Below, piece by piece: positions 8,829 through 17,686 of a stretch of 64,000 nt of DNA (positions are counted from its first letter, which is position 1; every line of letters begins with the position of its first letter). Source of the DNA: Acidianus manzaensis. GTDB taxonomy: Archaea > Thermoproteota > Thermoprotei_A > Sulfolobales > Sulfolobaceae. Under the pieces are notes generated by a model that worked only from the letters and a program-made list of their open reading frames with translations, ran no database searches and had not been told where the DNA came from. The DNA is taken from contig NZ_CP020477.1 in assembly GCF_002116695.1 (NCBI RefSeq), forward strand, positions 1,041,501-1,105,500, written 5' to 3'. The translations under genes and the position numbers were made by a program.

Positions 8829-11414
8829 ATGAAAAAAGCTACGGAGGCTATCAAGTTCAACATTAAAGTTAAAACTGACGTAGATAGAAATCTAAACTTA
8901 AAAGAAGAAACAATTGAGATAAATAGAAATGAGATAAACGTTTACGAAGACAATAATCTTGTTTCCCACTATAATAATATAGTTAAATTATCATTAGAAT
9001 CAGGCATAACAATAGATAAGTTAATAGGTATATCTTCTGATAACAAAATTTTCGAAATAGCATATTTTACTAAGAAAAAAGAAGAGTTATTTAAGAAGGT
9101 AATAGATGGTTTTAACAAAAATGAGCAAATAGAAATTAGCGATAAAGATGACGAAAATTCTAAAGCTAGCATGAGTACAATAAAATGGCTTTGGAATATT
9201 GCTTCTAAATATAGGAAGACGTTAATAATAGGTGCTATACTTTCTTTAATAACTACTGGATTAAATTTAGTTCCTCCTTATTTACTTAAAATTTTAATAG
9301 ATAGTGTATTGCTTTCACCTAAGTATTCTACAAGTTTGTACATAAACATAATAGTCTTCTTAACTTTATCATATTCCTTTTTAGCATTAATAACTTCAAT
9401 ACAAAATAGAACTTTAAATAATTTGGGTTCTAAAATAATAAACGATTTAAGGGACAAATTATATGCTCATTCAATTAAACATGATTATTCTTTTATAGAA
9501 AGAATTTCGCCTAGTAGAATTTTATCTAGGTTAACTACAGATGCTGGAAATACTAACTGGTTACTAGTTTGGGGATTGCCTACATTACTTACTAACTTAT
9601 TTACTATAATAGGAATTGGTGTAATACTCTTTACTTTAGATGCTACTTTAGCTATGTTTATACTCATACCTATTCCAATTATTATCTATATGATAATAAT
9701 ATATAGGAAAAAATCTCATAGATTGTATCATAGAAATTGGAGAAGAAGCGCTGATATTACATCAAAAATAAACGATACTATTCCATACTTTATAGTTGTA
9801 AGATCGTTTTCAAAAGAGGAATACGAATCCAAAAAACTAAGAGAAATGTTAGATAAATTATACGAATCTAATGTTACAATAAATAAAATGAATGCAACGT
9901 ATTGGCCACTGATGGGTTTTATAGTTAATATTTCTACTATATTAATATGGTGGATAGGAGGTCATGAGGTAATATCTGGAATAATCCAACTCGGTGTAAT
10001 AACTGCGTTTATAGCATATATTTCACAATTTTATGGACCTATTAATAATTTAAGTAATGTTTTACCATTTATTCAACAATCCCTAACTTCGGCAGAAAGA
10101 ATAAGAGAAGTTTTAGAAACTAAACCCCAAATAACTAATCCGGAAAATCCTAAAAAACCAGAAATGCCTGCTGAAATTGTATTAGAAAACGTATCATTTG
10201 GCTATGATCCTCATTTTCCTGTTATAAAAGACGTAAACATGGTAATAAAACCTAAAGAGAAAGTTGCAATAGTAGGCAAAAGTGGTTCAGGAAAAAGTAC
10301 AATAGCTAAATTACTTTTAAGATTTTATGATGTAAACCAAGGAAAAATACTTATTGGAGGAGTAGATATTAGAGAAATAGATTTAGATTATCTTAGGAGA
10401 AAAATAGCTTACGTTCCTCAAGACGTAGTACTTTTTGATACTACTGTTGGTTATAATGTAGCGTATGGAAGTGACGATATCAATGAGGTAGAAATAATTA
10501 AAGCATGCAAAATAGCTAAAATTCACGATGAGATCTTAAAATTACCATTTATGTATGATACTATATTGGGAGAAAGGGGTACTTATTTGTCTGGAGGACA
10601 AAGACAGAGATTAAGTATTGCAAGAGCTATTATAAAAAATCCAGATGTTCTAATTTTCGATGAAGCTACATCTAGTTTAGATATAATAAGTGAAAGAGAA
10701 GTTTACAAAGCTATGATGAACGTATCAAAGAATAAGACAGTAATACTAGTTACCCATAATGTACATGAAGTAATGAATTCAGATAAAATATTCGTATTAA
10801 GTAATGGAAAAATAGTGGAAGAAGGAAAACCAAATGATCTATTAAATAAAAAAGATGGAGCTTTCTACTCCATGTTTAAAGAACAAATTAATGAAGAAAA
10901 TATTTCTACGGAAAGAAATATTGAATATGATGACGAGAAAATTAATCTGATAGATGATGTAAGAGACATAAAAATAGAACCATCAAACAGAAGAAGTGCA
11001 GTAAATGTAAGGTATAACGGAATATTTTATGAAAACCTAATACCTAAAATGTTATTCCCTATAACTAACTCAAAATTTATAGGCTTTTATGATCAAGAAA
11101 ATCATGAAATATTTCTAATGAGAGATTATACAAAACTAGATATTAATTCACGTAAAAATCTTGAAACTGCTATAGCTTATAATAATTTAATATTCCAAGT
11201 AGAGAAAATTAATGAAATTAATATAAAAGGAGACCAATTAGAATGGAATATAACTACTAATAAAGGAAAAATAAAAACATATACTTCTGGAAGAAGAAAT
11301 ATAGTAGTATTAGATTCAAAAATTATTTTAATTGATAAAAATGATAACTTATATGAAATACAATTAGATAGACTAGACAAAAGAAGTTTTAAACTATTAA
11401 TGGAAACTATATAA
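8829..11414 (+). CDS. ABC exporter-type half transporter with extra N- and C-terminal domains
   Basis: This 861-residue protein has an unusual four-part build: an N-terminal soluble domain (1 to about 115), a six-helix ABC transmembrane domain (about 130-410, MsbA/LmrA-type), an ATPase domain (about 440-690) with Walker A GKSGSGKST near 482, signature LSGGQRQR near 587 and Walker B LIFDEATSSLD near 606, and a C-terminal domain of about 150 residues. The C-terminal part (MLFPITNSKFIGFYD onwards, with LETAIAYNNLIFQV) resembles DUF1854, which follows exporter-type ABC proteins of cyanophycin-associated systems. The gene is alone on its strand between glycosidase and sugar-acid genes; nothing shows what it exports. 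An oligo-T run follows the stop. Confidence 0.85.
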   Translation: MKKATEAIKFNIKVKTDVDRNLNLKEETIEINRNEINVYEDNNLVSHYNNIVKLSLESGITIDKLIGISSDNKIFEIAYFTKKKEELFKKVIDGFNKNEQIEISDKDDENSKASMSTIKWLWNIASKYRKTLIIGAILSLITTGLNLVPPYLLKILIDSVLLSPKYSTSLYINIIVFLTLSYSFLALITSIQNRTLNNLGSKIINDLRDKLYAHSIKHDYSFIERISPSRILSRLTTDAGNTNWLLVWGLPTLLTNLFTIIGIGVILFTLDATLAMFILIPIPIIIYMIIIYRKKSHRLYHRNWRRSADITSKINDTIPYFIVVRSFSKEEYESKKLREMLDKLYESNVTINKMNATYWPLMGFIVNISTILIWWIGGHEVISGIIQLGVITAFIAYISQFYGPINNLSNVLPFIQQSLTSAERIREVLETKPQITNPENPKKPEMPAEIVLENVSFGYDPHFPVIKDVNMVIKPKEKVAIVGKSGSGKSTIAKLLLRFYDVNQGKILIGGVDIREIDLDYLRRKIAYVPQDVVLFDTTVGYNVAYGSDDINEVEIIKACKIAKIHDEILKLPFMYDTILGERGTYLSGGQRQRLSIARAIIKNPDVLIFDEATSSLDIISEREVYKAMMNVSKNKTVILVTHNVHEVMNSDKIFVLSNGKIVEEGKPNDLLNKKDGAFYSMFKEQINEENISTERNIEYDDEKINLIDDVRDIKIEPSNRRSAVNVRYNGIFYENLIPKMLFPITNSKFIGFYDQENHEIFLMRDYTKLDINSRKNLETAIAYNNLIFQVEKINEINIKGDQLEWNITTNKGKIKTYTSGRRNIVVLDSKIILIDKNDNLYEIQLDRLDKRSFKLLMETI

Positions 11415-11430
11415 CTTTTTTAATATTAAT
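11411..11430 (+). terminator. Oligo-T terminator after the ABC exporter gene
   Basis: A CTTTTTT run directly after the stop codon, followed by further T-rich DNA; typical archaeal intrinsic terminator. Confidence 0.4.
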
Positions 11431-11490
11431 TTCTAAAGTTAAACGATAAAAACTCTGTATAACATATAATCGAAATATTCCTTGATAATC

Positions 11491-12645
11491 TTAAGAAACA
11501 TTAGGATTTATATCTCCATAATATTTATAATCCTTACTGAAATACTCTAAGTGCAGTTTCTTGTATGGATATCTGCTAAGTGCTTCTTCATTTACCTCTA
11601 TACCTAATCCTGGCTTATCACTAGGGTGAATATAGGAATTTTTAACGTTAAAGTATTCCTTAATTAATGATCTTCTAACAGTTTCTGCATCAATCCAGTA
11701 TTCCATAATTAACGAATTGTTTAAAATTAACATAAGATTTAATGTTGCTGCAGTTGCTATTGGACCGTTAGGATTATGAGGTGCTACAGATATATAATAA
11801 GTTTCTGCCATATTACCTACTTCTTTTAATGCTTCTATTCCACCTACATGGCAAACATCAGGTTGAATTATGTCAACTGCTCTCTTTTCTAAAAATTCCC
11901 TATACCTATATTTGTTTACAATTCTTTCCCCACTAGCTATAGTTATAGGAGATTTATCTTTTACGTTCTTTAACGCTTCTATATCCTCCTCTGGTACAGG
12001 CTCTTCTACCCAATAAGGCTCATATTTTGATATTTCATTTATCATCTTAACTGCTGATGCAGTATTAAATCTTCCATGTGCATCTAGCATAACATCAATA
12101 TTATATCCTACTGCATCCCTTATTGCCTTAAGTCTACTTTTAGCTTTTTCTATATCATCTCTGCTAGCTTGTGGTCCAGAAGATCCAAAAGGATCCAATT
12201 TTACTGCATTAAATCCTTGATCTACGACTTTTCTTACTGCATTTGCAAATTCTTCTGGACTCCTATCACCAGAGATAAATCCATTAGCATATACTCTAAC
12301 AGAATCTTTCGTTTTACCTCCAAGCAGTTCATAAACGGGTTTATTAACACTTTTACCTAAAATATCCCATAATGCTTGTTCTATGGCACTTATAGCTGAC
12401 ATGAGTATTGGACCACCTCTCCAGAAGAAATGCCTATATAAGAAGTTGTATATTTCGTTTGGATTTACTTCTCTTCCAATTAAGAACGGTTTAAAGTCAT
12501 AAACTGCTGCTTCTATAGTTTTTTCAAAATCACCCATAGTTCCTTCTCCATAACCTGATATTCCATCATCAGTATCTATTTTTACAATTGTAAAATTTCT
12601 CCATACAGCATTAACTAAATAGACTTTTACATCAGTTATTTTCAT
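11491..12645 (-). CDS. Sugar-acid dehydratase of the enolase superfamily (galactonate/gluconate dehydratase type)
   Basis: 384 residues, mandelate-racemase subgroup of the enolase superfamily; such enzymes dehydrate an aldonate to 2-keto-3-deoxy-aldonate. Visible motifs: the base region VKLDPFG (KxD), metal ligand and acid/base in LDAHGRFN, then EEPVPEED, a third ligand at [14 protein letters not shown] and the closing APHNPNGP. KxD...HGRFN is the pattern of D-galactonate dehydratase DgoD and of Sulfolobus gluconate dehydratase GnaD. The start follows the aldehyde dehydrogenase stop by 6 bp, so the two form one operon. With the glucose/galactose dehydrogenase at 21746 and the aldolase at 19256 it could complete a non-phosphorylative Entner-Doudoroff path. 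Exact substrate is inference. Confidence 0.85.
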   Translation of the reverse strand: MKITDVKVYLVNAVWRNFTIVKIDTDDGISGYGEGTMGDFEKTIEAAVYDFKPFLIGREVNPNEIYNFLYRHFFWRGGPILMSAISAIEQALWDILGKSVNKPVYELLGGKTKDSVRVYANGFISGDRSPEEFANAVRKVVDQGFNAVKLDPFGSSGPQASRDDIEKAKSRLKAIRDAVGYNIDVMLDAHGRFNTASAVKMINEISKYEPYWVEEPVPEEDIEALKNVKDKSPITIASGERIVNKYRYREFLEKRAVDIIQPDVCHVGGIEALKEVGNMAETYYISVAPHNPNGPIATAATLNLMLILNNSLIMEYWIDAETVRRSLIKEYFNVKNSYIHPSDKPGLGIEVNEEALSRYPYKKLHLEYFSKDYKYYGDINPNVS

Positions 12646-12651
12646 ATTTAT

Positions 12652-14085
12652 TCACCTAGAATAGACAACTAACTTCTGTTCAGTCATTTCTAACATAGTA
12701 TTTATAATACTTTCTCTTCCTATACCACTTTTCATAACTCCACCAAATGGTAAATTATCCCATCTAAGCCTAGTAGTGTCATTAATTATTACTGTTCCTG
12801 CTTTTAATTTACTGGCTATATCGTATGCTCTACTAAAATTAGAAGTAAATACTGATGCATCTAAGCCATATTCAGTAGAGTTAGCTACTTTTACTGCTTC
12901 ATCGTCACTATCTACAGATACTATAGGTAATATTGGCCCAAATACTTCTTCCTTTAATATCCTTGCATTAGAATCTTTAGATAATTTAATTACTGTAGGA
13001 GGAAAGTAATATCCTATAGATGGTACTGTGCCTTTGAAAATAACTTGACCTCCTTCCTTTTCTGCATTCTGTAAAAACTCTTTCATTCTCATCACTGCTT
13101 GATTTGAAATTAAAGGAGGAATATCAACGTCTTCAGATAATGGATCTCCGGATTTTAACTTTCTCACTGCTTCGACTAGCTTATTACTAAACTCTTTTTC
13201 AATTTCTTTTCTTACTATTATTCTTTTGGTAGCGTTGCAGAATTGTCCTGCAAAATCAAATCTTCCAACCAAAGCAGATTTAACAGCTTTATTTAGATCT
13301 GCATCTTCTAATATAATCATCGCGTCACTACCTCCTAATTCCATAATTACTCTTTTTCCTTCTTTTATTGCTTGACTAGCTAAAGCCAAGCCTACTTCTA
13401 CTGAACCAGTAAATGTAATTAACGAAATTTTCCTATTTTTTACAAACTCATTACCTATCATTTCTGAATTTCCAGTTACTATATTTACGCTTTTAGGGAT
13501 AATCTGATTAACTATCTCTGCTAATTTAATTTGAGTTAATGGAGTGAGGGAGGACGGTTTAAATACTACAGTATTGCCTACGGCTATAGCTGGGGCTACT
13601 TTATGTGCAAAACTGGCTGCAGGAAAGTTGAAAGGAGTTATAGCACCTACAACTCCAATTGGTTCTCTCTTTATAAATGCTATTCTATTTTCATTACCTG
13701 GAGGAGTATCGTATAGATCTAATGGTATAAATTGTCCTTCTAATGCTCTCCTAAGTTCAGATGATGCCAGTTCAAAAATTTTTGCAGTTCTTTCGATTTC
13801 AGCTCTAGAACTTTTTATTGGCCTACCAGTCTCTAATGTCATAGTTTTTGAAAGATCTTCTACATTTTCTCTAATCTTTGAAGCTATATTATTGAGTAAA
13901 TTACTTCTTTTAGCAGGAGTTATTTTATTTATTTTTTCAAACTCTTCATAAGCTAAATCGATAGCTTTTCTGACATCTTCTAGCGACAGAGAAGGAACGT
14001 AATCTATAATTTCACCAGTAGCAGGATTTCTAACTTCAATTTTATCTTTAGAATCAATTTTTTCTCCTCCTATTAAGGTATACAT
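12652..14085 (-). CDS. NAD(P)-dependent aldehyde dehydrogenase
   Basis: Aldehyde dehydrogenase family with the fold motifs ITPFNFP (cofactor region), FTGSVEVG, the general-base motif MELGGSD and the catalytic cysteine in FAGQFCNATKR, plus EEVFGPILP and PFGGVMKSGIGRE. Sequence style is closest to archaeal lactaldehyde/glyceraldehyde dehydrogenases rather than the ketoglutarate-semialdehyde enzyme. It would oxidise the aldehyde released by the aldolase (glyceraldehyde or lactaldehyde). I place the start at the ATG at 14085 (477 residues) rather than the first ATG at 14127, because MYTLIGGEK is the usual family N-terminus and the longer form adds an unrelated 14-residue leader. First gene of an operon with the dehydratase at 11491. 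Confidence 0.87.
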   Translation of the reverse strand: MYTLIGGEKIDSKDKIEVRNPATGEIIDYVPSLSLEDVRKAIDLAYEEFEKINKITPAKRSNLLNNIASKIRENVEDLSKTMTLETGRPIKSSRAEIERTAKIFELASSELRRALEGQFIPLDLYDTPPGNENRIAFIKREPIGVVGAITPFNFPAASFAHKVAPAIAVGNTVVFKPSSLTPLTQIKLAEIVNQIIPKSVNIVTGNSEMIGNEFVKNRKISLITFTGSVEVGLALASQAIKEGKRVIMELGGSDAMIILEDADLNKAVKSALVGRFDFAGQFCNATKRIIVRKEIEKEFSNKLVEAVRKLKSGDPLSEDVDIPPLISNQAVMRMKEFLQNAEKEGGQVIFKGTVPSIGYYFPPTVIKLSKDSNARILKEEVFGPILPIVSVDSDDEAVKVANSTEYGLDASVFTSNFSRAYDIASKLKAGTVIINDTTRLRWDNLPFGGVMKSGIGRESIINTMLEMTEQKLVVYSR

Positions 14086-14093
14086 GTATACAA
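14077..14093. promoter_or_regulatory. GTATAC-ATG-TATAC palindrome over the ALDH start, candidate GntR operator
   Basis: Two GTATAC units (14078-14083 and 14086-14091) make a 14-bp perfect palindrome that includes the ALDH start codon. Binding here would block the leaderless minus-strand operon and lies about 90 bp from the divergent lactonase gene. GTATAC is the core bound by UxuR/ExuR-type FCD-GntR regulators in bacteria; the assignment to the local GntR gene is inference. Confidence 0.45.
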
Positions 14094-14148
14094 TATCGTA
14101 TATTCTAAATTTAAGGTTTTCTTTCAAACGAAGAATTAGAAAAATAAA

Positions 14149-14161
14149 ATAATTATATAAT
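14149..14161 (+). promoter_or_regulatory. TATA box of the lactonase gene
   Basis: AATTATATAATAT lies about 20 bp upstream of the ATG at 14175, fitting a leaderless transcript diverging from the ALDH operon. Confidence 0.4.
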
Positions 14162-14174
14162 ATTAGTATAATCT

Positions 14175-15026
14175 ATGATAAATGTATTTAGTAAATACAA
14201 GGCAAAATTAGCCGAAGGCCCAGTATATGATTTAGAATTAAATAAACTTTTTTGGGTAGATATAGACGGAAAGAAAATAGTAATAAAAGACCTTGAGAAC
14301 AAAGAAGAAAAAGAAATTACTACAAGTGATTTAGTTTCTTCATTGTGTGTAATAAATAATACTGAAGTCATAGCTACAATCAGACATGACTTTTATATAA
14401 TAAATATAGATTCAGGCAATATTTTAAGTAAAATTGATGGACAAGAAAACGATCTAGAGAATAATAGATTTAATGATGGAAAATGTGATAAGTTAGGAAG
14501 ATATTGGGCAGGAACAATGAATATGTTAAAAGATAAACCTTCAGGAAACTTATATAAATTAGAAGGAAATAAAATAGAAAAAATGCTGAGTCAATTGACA
14601 GTTTCTAATGGTTTAGGATGGAATCCTGAGAATAATATTATGTATTTGATAGATAGTCCGATAAGAAAAGTATATTCTTTTGATTACGATCTAAATAAGG
14701 GAGAGATTTTTAATAGAAAAGTATTAATAGATTTCAAAGATGAAGTAGGTAATCCAGATGGAATGACAGTTGATGAAGAAGGATATTTATGGATAGCTCA
14801 TTGGAATGGAGGAAAAATAAGCAGATGGAGTCCAAATGGAAAGAAAGTTTTTGAAATTAAACTCCCTGTAACTTACGTGTCGTCAGTCACATTTGGAGGA
14901 AAAGAAATGAACGAATTATTCATTACTACGGCTTATAAAGAAGATGAACCATTAAGTGGAAAAGTATTTACATATAAAACTGATACTAGAGGCCTTCCAA
15001 ACAATAGATTCAACAGGAGTACATAG
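14175..15026 (+). CDS. SMP-30/gluconolactonase-family sugar lactonase
   Basis: 283 residues of the six-bladed SMP-30/LRE fold. The calcium-ligand motifs are present in order: AEGPVYD at the N-terminus (Glu ligand), [19 protein letters not shown], the Asn of VSNGLGW and the Asp of [11 protein letters not shown]. Such enzymes open aldonolactones made by sugar dehydrogenases, giving the free aldonic acid that the dehydratases at 11491 and 16557 would use. It is followed after 31 bp by the short-chain dehydrogenase, so the two form an operon that runs in the same pathway: dehydrogenase then lactonase. Substrate specificity cannot be read from the sequence. Confidence 0.85.
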   Translation: MINVFSKYKAKLAEGPVYDLELNKLFWVDIDGKKIVIKDLENKEEKEITTSDLVSSLCVINNTEVIATIRHDFYIINIDSGNILSKIDGQENDLENNRFNDGKCDKLGRYWAGTMNMLKDKPSGNLYKLEGNKIEKMLSQLTVSNGLGWNPENNIMYLIDSPIRKVYSFDYDLNKGEIFNRKVLIDFKDEVGNPDGMTVDEEGYLWIAHWNGGKISRWSPNGKKVFEIKLPVTYVSSVTFGGKEMNELFITTAYKEDEPLSGKVFTYKTDTRGLPNNRFNRST

Positions 15027-15057
15027 AAGTTAAATATTTTAAATGAGCTTTATTTTT

Positions 15058-15807
15058 ATGGAAATTTCGTTAAAAGGTAAAACATGTTTAATTACTGGAG
15101 GGACTCATGGAATAGGCCTAGTTACGTCAAAATTTTTTTCAGAACTTGGTGCTAGAGTAATAGCTACTGGAAGACATATACCAGAGGATGATAAAATTAA
15201 GTTTGTTAGAGTAGACTTAACTTCTAGAGAAGACCTATTAAACTTTATAGAATGGTACAAAAAAGAAATAGGTAAGATAGATTGTTTAATAAATAATGCA
15301 TCTGTTAATTCTAGATACTCAATACTTAATGTAACATTAGAAGAATGGGATAAAATGCTAGCATTAGAACTTACTGCTCCAATGTTACTCTCTAAAATGG
15401 CTGCAGAAATAATGATAAAAAATGGAGTTAAAGGTAAAATAATAAATATAGCTGCGATTCAAGCAAAATATCCATTACCTGAATCATTACCTTATGTTAC
15501 TGTTAAAGGTGGTCTGATTTCTATGACTAGAAGTTTGGCTGTAGATTTAGGTAAATATGGAATTCAAGTAATAACAGTAGTTCCGGGCCCAATATATACT
15601 AGAGGTGAAGAAGTACCTGAAAAATTGGATAAAAATGCTGCTACATTATTGGGAAGAATGGGAAGACCTCAGGAAGTTGCAAATCTGCTAGCATTTTTAG
15701 CTTCTGATTATAATACATTTATAACTGGCAGTGAAATTTTAATTGATGGAGGAAGACTCATAAGCAGAAAACCTGATCCTAACGAAATAACTTCAGGAGA
15801 AGTATAG
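15058..15807 (+). CDS. Short-chain dehydrogenase/reductase with unusual catalytic motif
   Basis: About 250 residues, classical SDR. Nucleotide-binding TGGTHGIG near the N-terminus, NNAS in place of NNAG, and the active-site YVTVK (YxxxK) are visible. The residue 13 positions before the Tyr, normally the catalytic Ser, is Ala (INIAAIQ), so the Ser-Tyr-Lys triad appears incomplete. Context (lactonase upstream, dehydratases nearby) suggests oxidation of an aldose to an aldonolactone. I prefer the ATG at 15058 (MEISLKGKT, the usual SDR start); an in-frame ATG at 15043 gives five more residues. If the Ser loss is real, activity could be altered or the enzyme could use another residue. Confidence 0.83.
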   Translation: MEISLKGKTCLITGGTHGIGLVTSKFFSELGARVIATGRHIPEDDKIKFVRVDLTSREDLLNFIEWYKKEIGKIDCLINNASVNSRYSILNVTLEEWDKMLALELTAPMLLSKMAAEIMIKNGVKGKIINIAAIQAKYPLPESLPYVTVKGGLISMTRSLAVDLGKYGIQVITVVPGPIYTRGEEVPEKLDKNAATLLGRMGRPQEVANLLAFLASDYNTFITGSEILIDGGRLISRKPDPNEITSGEV

Positions 15808-15890
15808 TAAGTAGTTTATTATATTTTAATCCTAAAAAGTTTATTTTCGTATTTAATCAATTTCTAAAATGAAAATTAAGCAAAAATTAG

Positions 15891-16538
15891 TTAGGAGAAC
15901 ATAAATATTCTTTGCTTAATATACTTAAGAACGTTATTTTCATGATCTTCCATTAATTTTTTAGCCTCTTCACTATTTCTGCTTTTTATTGCTTCAAATA
16001 TATCATTATGCTCTTCATATTCTTCTTTTCTTCTTTCATAACTGCTAAAAAGGGTAACTCTAATTATTTTCAATTTTACTCTAATATCATTCAGACATTC
16101 TTGAAGATATTTATTCTTACTCGCTACGGCAATGGTATTATGAAAATTACCATTTAAATTTGATAGTGTCAATGGATCAGGATCAGATTTTTCAGTCTCT
16201 ATCTTTATTTCTTGTAGAAGATCGTCCATTTTTTTTAAATCTTCTTCTGTAGCCCTTTCAGAAGCTAGGTATGCTGCAGTAGCTTCTAATGGTAATCTAA
16301 TTTCGTATAACATTAAAACTTCATCAGATGAGAGCGAAACTATAGAATAAGATTTATTTTCCTTTTTTATAATGCCCTCAGAAATTAGCATCTTCAAAGC
16401 TTCCCTAACTGGAGTTCTGCTCATATTCAAATCTTTACACAACTGCTCTTCAGTAATTCGTTGGCCTTGTTTGTATTTGCCTTTCAATATCATGTTTAAT
16501 ACATCGTTATATGCCTTTTCACTAAGATTAACAGTCAT
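15891..16538 (-). CDS. GntR-family transcription regulator with FCD ligand domain
   Basis: 215 residues: an N-terminal winged helix (about 1-70; GQRITEEQL, MSRTPVREALKML is the classic GntR recognition helix) and a C-terminal all-helical FCD domain (about 75-205) with the metal-site histidines in NGNFHNTI, EEHNDIF and EDHENNV. FCD regulators of bacteria sense sugar acids or carboxylates (UxuR, ExuR, LldR, DgoR). This gene is last of a four-gene operon with two sugar-acid dehydratases, so it probably senses a sugar acid of this pathway and represses the local promoters that carry GTATAC palindromes. GntR/FCD proteins are uncommon in Sulfolobales, which suggests gene transfer from bacteria together with the pathway; that is inference. 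Confidence 0.87.
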   Translation of the reverse strand: MTVNLSEKAYNDVLNMILKGKYKQGQRITEEQLCKDLNMSRTPVREALKMLISEGIIKKENKSYSIVSLSSDEVLMLYEIRLPLEATAAYLASERATEEDLKKMDDLLQEIKIETEKSDPDPLTLSNLNGNFHNTIAVASKNKYLQECLNDIRVKLKIIRVTLFSSYERRKEEYEEHNDIFEAIKSRNSEEAKKLMEDHENNVLKYIKQRIFMFS

Positions 16539-16556
16539 TATAACTAATTATTCATC

Positions 16557-17684
16557 TTACTTACTTATTAACTTTTTTTCCAAATCACTAAAATAAAGGA
16601 TTCTAAATTTATTACTATATTTATATTTGTTCATATTTGTTTCAATAATATTTACATTATCTGGAGGAACAGCATATCCGTTTTTAGTTATAGGTAAGGA
16701 ATAAAACAAATCATTCGGAAAGTCCGCAATAGAATACTCTACCATTTCTATCTCACTTTTAGATAAACCTAGATTTAAAGCATATATTAAAGACAACGGA
16801 GAAGCATCAGGCCTATCATGAGGAGCTATTTTCACTTTATATTTAGAGGCTAAATCTAATATTTCTAAGAACTTACTAATACCTCCTATTTTAGCTATAT
16901 CGGGCTGAAGATATGTAATACCTGATTCGAGTAATTTTTTAAATCCATATAGAGAATATTCATTTTCACCAGCAGCAATTGGTATAGGCGAAATTTCAGC
17001 AAGTTTTGAAAGAGTTTCATAATCGTTTGGAGGCCACAATGGTTCTTCTATCCATTCAATTTCATACTTATGAATACTATTAACAAAATCTTGAGCTTTA
17101 GCTAAATCAAAAGGAGAATTTAAATCGATAGCAATTTTTACATCCTTATACTTTTCCCTTATAGTTTTTATACTTTCTATGACGTTTGAAGGAGGCTGAT
17201 GAACTTTAATTAACTCAAAACCTTTTGTTATTGAATTTTCTACTGCACTTAATACATCTTTTACACTATTGAATCTAGGAAAGCTAGCATAGATCTTAAC
17301 TGAATCTCTAATCTTACCTCCAAACAATTCACTTAAACTTTGATTATTTTTTCTAGCCATGAGACCCCAAAGGGCCATCTCTACAGAACTTATTGCACCA
17401 GATATTACTCCGCAGTTTCCAGCGCTAAAAAGTATTTTTTCTAAAAGAATTCTAGCATCATAAGGAGATTCAAAATCTTGCCTTTCCAAAACTTGTGATA
17501 TAACATCAGTTATCACTGATGAATATGCACCTATTATACCACTGCCTGCAACTAAAGTTTCTCCCCAACCATAAAATTCATTGTTTTCTACTTTAACATA
17601 AAGTTGAACATCCCATGTATCCTTCCAATCTGATATTGGAGAAGTAATAAATGGAATAGACAAAGGAAAAATTTTTACTTTCAT
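16557..17684 (-). CDS. Second enolase-superfamily sugar-acid dehydratase (mandelate-racemase subgroup)
   Basis: 375 residues. Motifs: IKVHQ (KxH in the base position), metal ligands in IDLNSPFD, WIEEPLWP and AAGENEY, then QPDIAKIGG and the closing APHDRPD. The KxH pair separates it from the KxD enzyme at 11491-12645, so the two dehydratases probably act on different acids or epimers. It follows the altronate-dehydratase-like gene by 2 bp and precedes the GntR gene by 18 bp: one operon. Substrate could be a pentonate, a deoxy-aldonate such as fuconate or rhamnonate, or an aldarate; I cannot choose. Confidence 0.82.
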   Translation of the reverse strand: MKVKIFPLSIPFITSPISDWKDTWDVQLYVKVENNEFYGWGETLVAGSGIIGAYSSVITDVISQVLERQDFESPYDARILLEKILFSAGNCGVISGAISSVEMALWGLMARKNNQSLSELFGGKIRDSVKIYASFPRFNSVKDVLSAVENSITKGFELIKVHQPPSNVIESIKTIREKYKDVKIAIDLNSPFDLAKAQDFVNSIHKYEIEWIEEPLWPPNDYETLSKLAEISPIPIAAGENEYSLYGFKKLLESGITYLQPDIAKIGGISKFLEILDLASKYKVKIAPHDRPDASPLSLIYALNLGLSKSEIEMVEYSIADFPNDLFYSLPITKNGYAVPPDNVNIIETNMNKYKYSNKFRILYFSDLEKKLISK

Positions 17685-17686
17685 TT

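Noticed and set aside
13544..13951. 135-codon plus-strand ORF inside the aldehyde dehydrogenase gene
   Set aside because: Antisense shadow; the minus-strand frame carries all ALDH motifs.
15081..15088. AACATGTT, the ARA-box word of Sulfolobus arabinose promoters
   Set aside because: It lies inside the coding part of the short-chain dehydrogenase, not in a promoter, so it is likely chance.
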